Shown piece by piece: positions 39,621-49,949 of a stretch of 64,000 nt of DNA. The stretch covers positions 1,193,190 through 1,257,189 of the forward strand of contig JAIUJO010000086.1 of assembly GCA_023846275.1 (NCBI GenBank), read 5' to 3'. The position numbers were made by a program, and so were the translations under genes. The DNA comes from Vanilla planifolia (Eukaryota; Streptophyta; Magnoliopsida; Asparagales; Orchidaceae). Position 1 is the first letter of the stretch, and each line of letters opens with the position of its first letter. The notes under the pieces were generated by a model. It was not told the origin of the DNA. It saw nothing but the letters and a program-made list of their open reading frames with translations, and made no database searches.

Positions 39621-39794
39621 AAGGTACGAGTATGATATTGAAGAGATGAAGAGATACAACATATAGAAGATATTGCTGATGGATCTCCAGCTCCAGCTTC
39701 AGCTCTTGTTGTAATTAAAAAAGCACTTTTTTTCAATAGCTACGTGTGCTTTAGGACAAGTAGCTATCGCAGAGCCCGTAGACTCAAGAAGAGC
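39621..39794 (-). pseudogene. AUG5: AUG5 pseudogene exon (ALLES / DPSAI)
   Basis: It begins ALLESTGSAIAT (family ALLESMGANGSTG) and, after a shift of frame at an A/T-run near 39725, continues TRAEAGAGDPSAISSICCIS and LQYH (family [25 protein letters not shown]). A GTAAAT donor follows at 39620. The acceptor is degenerate. Confidence 0.8.
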
Positions 39795-40101
39795 CCATTC
39801 ACAAAGCAAGCACCCAAAAAGCAATAAGAACAAGAATTAATTAAAAAATTATAAAAATTATTTAATAGAAAACCCATTTCACCAAATGACATGAATTCAA
39901 GTATTCCATGGTTTGATCAAAATTAAAAAGGTCAATAAATAAAAAATTATAATGATCTATTGGGATGTCTCTCCTAAGAACAAAATAGAATGAATTTACT
40001 GTTTACCTTGATGAACATGAAAATGTTTTGGTCACTCATAGCACATAAATGATTAACATTAAAGTTAAATTAACATAAAACGATATAGATTAATGAAAAA
40101 C

Positions 40102-40287
40102 TTGTGGTGTTGATGGCATCATATATAATCTACTATCTAAGATCTGATTGAAAGTGGATAGTTCTTTCTCAATGACATCCTTAGAACTAGATGAAACATT
40201 TGCCACAGAATTGCAAGCTGGAATGATCGTCCTTGTCACATGTTCTTGTGCAGTTGTTGGTTGAAGGTCCGAGAAGGCTGATGCTTA
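40102..40287 (-). pseudogene. AUG5: AUG5 pseudogene exon (IIPAC / MPSTPQ)
   Basis: The frame reads AFSDLQPTTAQEHVTRTIIP, then ACNSVANVSSSSKDVIEKEL and LDSRLYMMPSTPQ before a GTTTTT donor-like step. Plant AUG5 has AFWxQQPLAAREYAS, TIIPACTVVVDISNSAKDLI, NSLYMLPSTPQ. The 62 codons are open. The strong competing minus frame through 40187-40414 is a shadow. Confidence 0.85.
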
Positions 40288-40719
40288 CTATTGGTATAAT
40301 ACAAGAAAGTGAATGATCGCAAAAAGCCCCATTAAAGAGATGTATGAAAAGAACAACACCGCAATCTGTTTGTATGATCAATTGTGAAGTTCCAGATATA
40401 ACAAATGAATGCAATCAATTGTTTAAAGCCTTGATGAACCACCATGAATCCTTCAGCTAAAGAACAAATGGACTAGCTAGTTTTGCTACTCTAAAAATTT
40501 AATGACATTTAAACAGAGATTATCAGCGATCAATTGTCTTTCAGTAATTTGTAATAAACTTTATAGAAATAAAATTTATGATGTTGTACTTTAAAATAAA
40601 TAAACATTTTATGACATTATCAGAACAAACATAAGACATGGAATGACTTGTCCCAAAAAACTCTTTTTCAAGTGGCACAACAAGAAACTAGTGAGAAGAA
40701 CAACGAAACATGACGTAAA

Positions 40720-43700
40720 CATGGTATATAAAAAAACTCTAAACTTTTAATTAAAGAAAAACTTAAAACAATCAACTTATAAAACATATTCTCAAACTCT
40801 TGGCAATAATTTTAAGGCCAAACCACCTCTCATATGGGTAGATACCCTCCATACTCTCGGCCTGTAGCCACATGTTGCATTCATGTATCGAGCAATATTA
40901 ATCAATACTAAAACATTACCTAATGTTCCCGTTTCATTGACCGAGTCCTTGGAACACTAGGAAATAAGTGTTGCACACTATAATTCAAATCTTAAAATAT
41001 TAGGAACTAAATATGTTTAAATACAAACATTTTAAAAACAAAAATCAAACAAACCTTTGTTTGATGCAGTCAGGTTTCAAATTCATGCTTATCTACAGAA
41101 CTCTTTCACAGTTTCAGTAAATGGAGCATAACCTCGACAAATATTGAAATTTGATAATCCAAAAAGTAACGGGGAGAAAGAAAAATTCTCTAAAATTTTC
41201 TTGATCATAACTCGACCAAAATTCATCTAAAATGTGTCCACAAAGCTTTGCCTTGACTACTCTTAAGGACACTCCTTGAGCTTTGTCTTAGTCTCCTCGA
41301 AAACCATCCTTTGTGGCAATGTCTTGCATTACATTCCTTCTCCTCTAGGACTAAGCCTTAAGAACTTCAGTTAAAAACTCAAACATACCCTCAAGATGAT
41401 AATTTACTTTAAGCATTGAGTATCAAAACAACCTCAAGTATACCCTCTCTCAACCACAAACATCTTCTTCAGGCTTTCTCCTGAAATCTTCATTCACCTT
41501 GAATCTCAAATATCTCTCGAGAATAACCTCTCAAGGTTCTTTTTTTATCCTTGAGCTTTGACTAGGCCTACAACATAAACTCTTGATGTTCATTTTATGA
41601 TCCTTGAGCTTTCACTAGGCCTACAACATCTTTTCATCATTTCTTCCTTTTAAGACGTTTTTCGAGATAACTTTAAGATTCTCTTAGAAGTTTTACCCAT
41701 CTTTTGAAAGAGGGATTCACTCCAATATGATGTTTAGAGCTAAGGAATACTAAGTTTTCAGAACACATTTGTTGCCTTCTATGGTATCGATTGTTGTCCA
41801 ATGTGTTGCACAATCTCCTTCTGCTTGTCATTGTCGTTCATGCTCCAATGCCCTTCTCAATGTCAAATTAAATATTTCCTTCAATCTACAATACGAACTA
41901 GCATACTTGACTCAATTATTTACAAACGTCTTGTAGGCAACACTTCTCAATCCTAGTCAAATGAGTAAATCTTCTCTTCTTTTTGAAGCATCATGCTTTG
42001 TTGTCATTAAAAGTAAATTGCATAATGGCGACACATGTACCCATTATCAAAAATATTTGACAAGCTTGAAGTGATACACATTAGAGACCATCATGTCTAC
42101 TAAAATTTCTTTTACTTGACCTTTGCACAACAATGAATCCAATTATCATACATGGTTGCGAATTCAACATCGTCTTCATATCAAGCGTAGTCACTAGGAT
42201 TGAATGCATTAGCATCCATCACTAGAGATAACTTTCACCAATATCTTTTGGACATAGATTTGAATAGAAACAACTCAAGGGTAGTCCCCTCCTCCACAAC
42301 CTTATTGTCTTTATAACCTTCTTATCCTTAATGATAGACTGCGGTCAAGTTCCTTCAACCTAACAAAAATCACATTATTCTTAATAACAACACCAATCCC
42401 ATTTTCCTTTTCTAATTATCATCCTTGCCCCTCAATCTCCTTAATTTAGAACATAATTCCCAACAATATCTCTTGATATAACTAAGTCTCCAAGAAAGAC
42501 AAAATTAAAAAACTTTAGAAAAAATTGAAATGCCTTAATCTAAGGATTCCTTCTTTTTGTTTTTTTTCTAGAAGCCATCATCCTTTGTCATCCAAACTCA
42601 ACCATAATTCTTCCCAATAGCAATTATAAACATGATTGATTGCCCATCATTGTTGAAGAGATAGAATGATAACCGTGACAATCTGAGTAAACCTATCAAA
42701 TGCTTCATCAAGAAGCTCTTCTTTCCAAGATTCAATACAAGAGACCACTCATCCCCAAAATTATGAGTAACAATCTTGCATCAACTACATTCTTGGCTAT
42801 GAAGCTATGCTACTTCCTCTATCTAGCTTCCCTATAGCTGGGGTAAAACTTTCATAGAAACTACTTGAATTGACTCCAACTACAAAGCTTTACAACACTA
42901 GAATACAAAAGATTGTTTCATCATGCTAATGCATAGTAAATTAGTTTTTCAAAGGATACCTTGCTGAAACTTGTACACTCAAAGATGCAAAAATACATTT
43001 CCAACTATCTAGCCATGCATTCTACTGCCTTACATCGACCACTACAAGGTAGGATGCTTATCTTAGCCACCACTTTGAAAGATTACAAGAAATCATTGTC
43101 ACTTGGAGCCATAAGATCACAATGGTCATCATTCCATCACCTAAAGTTCTTTCTTCTTCACCTCTTATCATCATCTATGCTTCTTCTTGAAGTGGACTGA
43201 TCTCCAACTATCAACGATCCTCAAAATTATGTTTCATCACGTCATGTCTCATCATCTCCATCAAAAGTTGTACTTGTTGAGTTAGAAAATCCACATGCTC
43301 TTACAATGATACAAAAATTTATCTTACTAAGTCATTTCTCTGCTCATGTTGCCTTTATCCTCAACAACATTTACACATCTCAAGTAGACCATCCATTTAC
43401 CAAGATCTACACTGGGTAAGATCTAATACTCTAATGGCAAAATATCTTCCATCTTATAGACAGAATGATTACATTGCCATAACAAAAACATGTAGAAAGA
43501 AATAAAATGCAATACAAATTAGTTACATAGAGAAACTCCAACTTTTCTATTAAAGAAAACCTAAACTAGTCTACTTATGAAGTAAATTCTCAAAAACTTG
43601 GGAACAAGTTCAAAGAAAACACCTCTCACCTAGAGTAATTATTCATGATACCCTCAATCATGAAATCACATGAGACTCTAAAGTACCAACCACTTGCACG

Positions 43701-44480
43701 AATGCTAATAACTCCTCCACAAATCATTTTTATAGTCTAAAAGCTCTTAGTAACAAGAATTAAGAGATATACATAAAAAATCTAAACAAAACCCACAAAG
43801 AAATAAATAAAACCAAAAACATGGCCATTAAAAATCAAATACTAATTTGATGCATTCAAATTCTAAATTTGCACTTACCCAAATGTCCTTGCACAACTAT
43901 ATTAAATTTGGAGTAACTTGGTCCACAAATATTGAAATTATATTATTAAAAATAGAGTTTGAAATCCAACAAGATTCTCTAAAACTTTCATGTTTATTAC
44001 TCGATCAAAATCCAATTGAAATGAATCCAAAAATCACCAAAAGTGTTTGATGGGATTTGATTCCCATGTGTACTTGCCTTAATTGCTCTAGAAGGCACTC
44101 CTTGAGCCTTTGTTCCCATCAGCTCGAGATCTATACTTCCTGGTTAACAATTGTAGAAAGTTTCATTACCCATTCCTTATACTCAAGGCCTAACCCTCCA
44201 GAACTCCAACTAACACCTCGACTATGTCCCTTAAGTCCATAATCTACCTTGTATATGCACATTGACTATCAAAACAACCTCAAGTAATCTTTCTCAAAGA
44301 GTACATCTTACTCAAGTTCTGTCTTGAAATATTCATCCACGTCAAGCCCACTAATATGGGCCTAGAGGCCAAGCAACACCTCTTAAGAATAATATCTTAA
44401 GGCACCTTTCTTATATTCCTTGAGTGTTCTCAAGACCTACAACATCCCCTAAAGATGTCTTTTATTCCTCTTAAAGCCTC
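40720..44480 (-). mobile_element. old LTR-retrotransposon fossil inside an AUG5 intron
   Basis: Two direct blocks, 40720-41700 and 43520-44480, align in order: (c)cacctctca, tcaaat-ctaa, actcgatcaaaa/actcgaccaaaa, cactccttgag, tatcaaaacaacctcaagta, aaatcttcattcac. They are the likely long terminal repeats, heavily diverged, so the insertion is ancient. The ~1.8 kb between them has no intact coding region; its composition and stop-rich minus-strand reading look like a decayed gag-type interior. Family uncertain (Ty3/Gypsy or non-autonomous). It is clearly broken. Its insertion between two AUG5 exons accounts for much of the intron's length. Confidence 0.6.
41701..43519. other. interior of the LTR fossil, non-coding
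   Basis: Mixed composition, richer in C on the plus strand, with no recognisable domain that I would defend. The small plus-strand frames at 42961-43200 and nearby are not genes. Confidence 0.4.
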
Positions 44481-44484
44481 CCTT

Positions 44485-45795
44485 GAGAACAAAAGTAGAT
44501 CCAAATTATTTGCAATCAAATTAAGTAGCATTATCAATATTTAACAATTTATCAATATGGAAATAACAAATGGTTTGTGTTAGGGTAAAGTTTCACTTGA
44601 AATTCATAAAAGAATAATGATTCTTAAAAATTAACTATGATATATTTGAGACCTTAAAAAATAAAACAGTAAAAAAAATTTCTATTTAATCCTAATATAT
44701 CCTAATTCTACATAATATAATGAGTTATTGAGAATCAAAAAAAGAATGTTTCAACAAATGCTTATACATGTAGAATTCATGATCAATGATACTTTTTCTT
44801 GTTTAGAAATATCTAGAACATATAATTGTTGTCACTTAAGATGATTTTTGATACTGAAATGCAAAAGGCAATCCTTCTTTATTCTAATTTTTTTCAGCTT
44901 TTGAGAGAAACTAATAATTCTATTTAGATTGTCATTTCCTTCTTTCATTTAGATAAAAAAAATCATTTTAAAATATATATTAATTCTTTAATTGAAAAAG
45001 AAAACCTAAAGACAAAATGCATATTTGGTGTTCATTCATGGAATATATGATACTCAAAAATTTTTCCTTTAAGAAAACAAACCAAAAACTTCAAGTTTTA
45101 AGGATTCATAAAAGATCCCCTCAATACAAATATAATAATTTAGTTTTAACTTTTACAACTAAAAAATATATAAGATTATAATATCATGAAAAAAGACTAA
45201 GCCACTCTAGGAGTGCTCACTTCTCATGTGGCATTAGGCTAGAATTTGATATCAGATTTGTGTTGTTATAGCTTATAGCTAAACAATACCATGTTCCTAC
45301 TACCACAATCACCATATGCCTAAAGTGAGATCATACATGGTGGATCATCTATGTCCTACACTCCTTGAAACCCAAGCATCTTGGAGCTTTTATGCAATGT
45401 TTGCCCCTAATATTACAAGTTCAAGTACACTATAAAGCGTTACTTATCTGGTCCTTGCAAAAAAATGATTCAATAGTTAAACACATAACAATGTCAGTAC
45501 ATAAACACTTTTCAATCTGATAAATAGTACACTAAATAGCAAAAGATTGACTCAGGTATATCATTCAAAAACTCAAAACACATATAAACAGCAAAATATG
45601 CAATCAAAAGATGATATAGTATGCAAGATACTTCAAAATTTTAACACAAAAATAAATTAGAAATCAGCAGTAAAAGATGAACTCAAGCAGTGTACATAGG
45701 AAACAAAAGATGGACTCAAGGATGTAACTCATTAACACATCAAGTTCACATAACAGCAATACATCATTTGAATGATGATATGGTGCGCAAGAGGC
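44485..45795. other. AUG5 pseudogene intron remainder, AT-rich
   Basis: A-rich on the plus strand (that is, T-rich on the minus strand, as plant introns are in the sense direction). No exon match was found here. Confidence 0.5.
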
Positions 45796-45800
45796 TTAAC

Positions 45801-46033
45801 AATGTCAACGCGTAGAAATGCAGTGTAAGTAGACTCAAGTTCTGATCTGCGAGAGTCAAACTCTTCAATCTTCTTCCATTTCTTTCTTAAAGAATCTTCT
45901 ACTTCTTTCCACTCCAAACACAACTTGTTCAAGCTTTGAACCTCAGATGTCAAAGTATCAAACACAACTTTTTCAAGCTTTTTCAACCTATCTACCATCC
46001 TTTCTAGAGCCTTTTCTAACCTCTCTTTTTTGC
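45801..46033 (-). pseudogene. AUG5: AUG5 pseudogene coiled-coil exon
   Basis: [18 protein letters not shown], then [20 protein letters not shown], then [12 protein letters not shown] is a close match to the central AUG5 coiled coil. It ends at a GTTAAG donor (45800), as the family exon does after 'KANM'. The N-terminal part of the exon ([18 protein letters not shown]) differs from AUG5 and may be a diverged or expanded coiled coil. The preceding exon block (LLERQKAHVQQFLATEDAL region) was not found between 46034 and 46675. Confidence 0.85.
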
Positions 46034-46675
46034 CTTAGTTCATGATTTATTAATTTTGTATTCCTTTCTTATCAATGCTTCATGAACAAATCCTTAATTA
46101 AGTTGACATCATCAAACCCAAATAACCAAATGCTAACAAGCTACACAAGGAGTTAACATAGACTACAAATTTAAAAAAACATTTCACAATAAGTGTACAT
46201 TTAATGAGTTTATAATTGGAAATAGACAAAGATTAGACAAAAAAATGAAATAAGTTTGTTAATGTTTCACTAGTACATTTTAATGAGAGCACCCATAGAT
46301 GATTGAAATGACATCAATATGGCCTTTACATAAGTTATACAATAAAAAATGAAATTAAAGTGTAATATCAATATGACAACAAAGAAAAAGTAGCTCTTAA
46401 ATAGTATGAAATAATAGCCATAACATTACAAACATGATTTCCATAAGGAAATAATTGGTAGTGCGACATTGACGTGGAACTTTGTAATATTTTCTTATCT
46501 ACAACCATTAGGCTCCAATCTATTTTGAAGCAATAATTGTATGCTAACTACCTCATAGGACTTCCAAAACTTGAGAAACAAGCAAAGATTTATCAAAGCA
46601 AAAGAAAATCTTTTATAAATTTAGCTTATAGGGAAAAAAAAAATAAAATGATGATCTGAAGATAAAAAGAATTAC

Positions 46676-47218
46676 CTCAAAAGCTCTCCATTAGCTCGGA
46701 TGTAAAAATTTTTAGTCTCCCAATGGATCAATTTGTTGTAGCGGAATGTGTATGCAATGTTTGACTGAAGTAACTGTGAAGGATTTCTAAGAGACTCAGT
46801 TATCACAGCCATTATATCTTCTAGTACATCACCTTCCAAGTCATCGAGAAACTTGGCAGCATCTACTTGAATACTAGACTTCATTGCAATCCCATCACAT
46901 ACTGGGAAGGTACTTTGGATTCTTTTAATCATATGCCTTGCAAGAGACTCACATACCGATCTAATGATTCTATCTCGTGATGTCTGAATTAAAATGACAT
47001 CATCTGATGATTTGCTACCCTTAACAATTGTGTAGACTGTTTCTTTCTCACTGTGCTAATGGATCTCACCAACAGAATCAGCAGCACTATCTGTAATCAA
47101 CCTCCTAATGTCCCTTTCTTGGCTTACAAATTGATGAAGCTATTTTTAGTACTCTACAAATATCTTAGTTGCCTCATCACATTGCTGATCATAAGCTTCT
47201 AACATCACCTGTTTCTAC
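46676..47218 (-). pseudogene. AUG5: AUG5 pseudogene exon 2
   Basis: It reads VMLEAYDQQCDEATKIFVEY, then two stops, then SQERDIRRLITDSAADSV, another stop, then VKGSKSSDDVILIQTSRD, MIKRIQSTFPVCDG and PSQLLQSNIAYTFR, and ends LLR|GTAATT. All blocks occur in plant AUG5 in this order (EAYDQQCDEAT, DSAADSV, KGSKSSDDVIL, STFPAYEG, PxQLLQ). The stop triplets at 47146-47148, 47140-47142 and 47056-47058 are in the homologous frame. The acceptor near 47218 is tentative. Confidence 0.9.
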
Positions 47219-47485
47219 CTTATATGTTTAACAAAAGAAAGGAAATAGTTATTCATTAAACGAGTACAAACCTAAAGGTAATTAGCAATTACGCCACCAT
47301 TCCAATGGAAAACGCATTAGCAATATCACACAACTTAAGAAAATATGCATTTAGTGGATAATAACATGAACAATAATGTATTCATGACCTCACGAAGCAA
47401 AAAAAACCTCTTCTCCAACTGTATAATCCACCTGCTACAAGAATCCCGTAATCTAAAAATCGAATAAAAAAAGTAGACAGCTCAC

Positions 47486-47949
47486 CTAGCATTGGCCCTC
47501 TCGTCGACCATTCGCTTTTGCTCTGACACCTCTCTTTCAAACTCTGCCATCCAGGACATCAACTCCTTCCATTGTCGCCTAGCAGTATTCCTTAACCTCA
47601 CCCCCTCCTCCTCCGCAAGGTCCATCTCCCACATCGCCACAACCTTCACCTTTGGAGATGATCCATCTTCGAAATCCAAGATTCCCTTTTCCTTCTCCCA
47701 CCTCCTCGCTTTCACCCCTTCAGCAGGTGCTGCCACTCCATGAACGAAAATATCTTGACGAACGGTCACTGTGGTTCTCTTTGACCGCACTCTTTGATGG
47801 AGAAAGCTCCACACGGGGACCATGTTTCCCTGACAAATCTTGCGGATATGTTCAACGAAAGGAAGCTGACCAGGGTATCCCATTTCATTATGAAGCCAAC
47901 CAAAGATTGGCTCTAGCCTCGGGGCTCCGTGCCTTCCTGGAGCTTGCAT
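47486..47949 (-). pseudogene. AUG5: AUG5 pseudogene exon 1
   Basis: The ATG at 47949 opens an uninterrupted 155-codon frame. It contains HNEMGYPG, IRKICQGNMVPVWSFL, DIFVHG and the charged coiled coil ending MVDERANAR. These match the N-terminus of plant AUG5 (family: EMGYxx, IRKICRGNMIPVWNFL, NITVHG, MLDERANYR). The exon ends AG|GTGAGC at 47486, a normal donor. This is the best preserved part; on its own it could give a truncated N-terminal protein if transcribed. Confidence 0.9.
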
Positions 47950-48240
47950 TGTTTATGCTGATAGAAAAATACTCCGTTGGAGAAGAATGCTATCTGCACG
48001 GTTGCCGTTCAGATAAAAAGAAGCACCGACGGAGAGCTTTAAAACTGAGCAACGTCGACAAAAAGGCTAAGGGAATACACAGATAAAGCGACAGATGAGT
48101 TCTGATCTAGAATGCATAGGGATGAGAAAGGGTTAAGGGAGTAGAGACAAATGAAGGCATTCGAGGAGGGATTGAGGAGAAGGTCGTCACAAAAACTAAA
48201 GTGAGGTATGTCTGGGAATTAGATGCTCAGTCCATAGCAT
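47950..48240 (-). promoter_or_regulatory. AUG5 pseudogene leader / promoter-proximal region
   Basis: Upstream of the ATG on the minus strand lies a less AT-rich, CT-rich leader (for example cttctttttatctgaacggc) typical of plant 5' UTRs. It becomes AT-rich beyond about 48260. Its presence supports duplication of the whole gene start and not of a spliced copy. I do not assign a TATA box. Confidence 0.35.
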
Positions 48241-48259
48241 TTGTTCTGCAGCCACAGAG

Positions 48260-49630
48260 GCAAATGAAAATATTTTGTATTTTGACTATATCATTTTATT
48301 ATAATTTTATGTTAAAAATTTAATTAATTAACTAAAAATAAATTAAATAATATTATTAAAAAGTATTATCAAGAACTTGATGGGTTTTATAAATTTATTA
48401 TTAATTGTATTGAAAAATGATAAGAAAATATTTTATGTCTTAATAAAAAGTGAATTAAACTTTTTAATGTTATTTTATGATGATAAATCAATCTTTTATT
48501 TTTTGACATTGTTTTTTGTTTTTTAAATTAAAAGTACGTATTTAAACTTAGCTAAATAAACATTTGATAATATTTTGAAAAGCAATTTCATTTAAAAACA
48601 TAAGCTTGAAATTAATGCTCCAAATAGTCTTGATAAATATGGTGCTAAAAATAGATTAATTGAATGGCTAATATTATAATTATTATATATATATATATAT
48701 AAGTAATTTTTATAATTTTTTCATCTTTTGAATTAAAAATTTAGTTTTTGAAATATTGACAAAATTTCTTTTTATAGAAGATCTCAGTTTTAGGATATAT
48801 TAAAAAACTTATTCCTATAATTAATTATTAATCAATATATCAGTTTAAATGTCTTATGATTGGCTAAATTTATAAAAAAAATATTTAATCAAATATTATA
48901 ATCATTCTCAATAATAAAAAAAATTCATACATTAAAATCATTTCATTATAAATCTAGTTATTTCATTGTAAATAAATAAAGATAAAAAATAAATATTATA
49001 TTTTTAATATTTTATTTATCATAAATTAAGAACAATCACTTTGTCTCAATTTAAATATTTAATTACCATTTGAACGATAAAGACCCATTCATCGATCTCA
49101 CATTAAAATTTTTGTGAATCATACTAAATCATAGTTACATAATTACCCATTGTTTTTATTGAGTAAATACAAAAATTATACAACTCTTAATATGTTCATC
49201 GTTAAAATTTGTAAAAAATAATGATTATTTGTTTGTATATTTTTCTTTATTTCGATAATATTTGTTTTTTATATGTTATTCATGATATGTATATATATAT
49301 AAATATAAATTTTTTTGAATAATACATAAAATTTGATATAAAATATTTTAATATCATTTTATTCTCTTAATAACAAATAGTTATTTTTATTTTTAAGAGG
49401 ACTAAAGTTTTATTTTGACTCTCAGACATAGTCTAAAAATTATTTGAGTAATTTGTAATTATGATATAATAGATGATTTATTATTATATACAACTCAATA
49501 AGTTTAAATTCTTATAAACAATTATATAAAACTTTAATTGATTGTTATGGAATGTATCCATTGGTTTTATTTAACCACATAATTTATTTTTTTCTTTTGT
49601 TTTTGTTTTTATTTTTAGAAATGATTTTTT
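48260..49630. other. AT-rich intergenic DNA, no gene seen
   Basis: Very AT-rich, with TA runs near 48685 and 49290 and no coding-like frame. Confidence 0.6.
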
Positions 49631-49679
49631 TTGTCGCTGTAATCTTTGAAGCTTTGTTTATGGAGGTATAAGGATTTCA

Positions 49680-49946
49680 TCGAGTAGAAGGTCTTCCTTT
49701 CCATTCTCCTTTTCACGCTTCAACGGCCCTATAGTTAGGATTTTGTCTGCCTCTACCGCTGCCACTGTCAATCTCGATCTCCATGTGCTGAATGCCACTG
49801 TTTATAAGCATTTCAAGCTCCACGACTTGTGTGTCTCCTTTGACACTCACTGCTGCGCTTGTGCTCTCCAAGTGTTCCAAGGCCGAAGGTTTTTGCCTCT
49901 CTCTCGGCTTTCTTCTTTCAGTCCAATGGTTCTCGTAGGAGTTTAA
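49680..49946 (+). CDS. unrecognised GC-rich exon-like frame
   Basis: Composition jumps well above the AT-rich flanks. The plus strand is open from about 49670 (RISSSRRSSFPFSFSRFNG), through ILSASTAATVNLDLHVLNAT and YKHFKLHDLCVSFDTHCC, to TAA at 49944-49946. There is no ATG in this frame; the nearest upstream ATG (atggaggtataa) gives an immediate stop. The Ser/Arg-rich opening could be a plastid transit peptide. T-rich, intron-like DNA follows for 2.9 kb. I do not recognise a family. It could be a first exon with a lost start, or a relic. Confidence 0.3.
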   Translation, partial: SSRRSSFPFSFSRFNGPIVRILSASTAATVNLDLHVLNATVYKHFKLHDLCVSFDTHCCACALQVFQGRRFLPLSRLSSFSPMVLVGV

Positions 49947-49949
49947 ATA

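Larger units (their letters stand above)
39345..47949 (-). pseudogene. AUG5: AUG5 (HAUS augmin-like complex subunit 5) unprocessed pseudogene
   Basis: AUG5 is one of eight augmin subunits; the complex recruits gamma-tubulin rings to existing microtubules in spindle and phragmoplast. Six exon remnants on the minus strand occur in the right order: N-terminal GNMVPVWSFL and DERANAR (47486-47949), CDEATKIFVEY to SQLLQ (46676-47218), the coiled-coil [14 protein letters not shown] (45801-46033), DVIEKELSTF to MMPSTPQ (40102-40287), GAGDPSAI (39621-39794) and a short DHTLTSVLGVMDFC (39345-39429). Plant AUG5 is roughly 770-800 residues; the middle block and the last ~150 residues were not found. At least three in-frame stops lie in exon 2 (47140-47142, 47146-47148, 47056-47058). 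Retained introns show genomic duplication, not retroposition. An intron of about 5.5 kb contains an LTR fossil. Non-functional for full-length protein. Confidence 0.88.

Noticed and set aside
40187-40414. 75-codon minus-strand ORF
   Set aside because: It is in a different frame from the AUG5 exon that overlaps it; the other frame carries the recognisable motifs.
47492-48086. Plus-strand ORFs of 83 and 144 codons
   Set aside because: They are antisense shadows of AUG5 exon 1 and its leader, whose minus-strand reading has clear family motifs.
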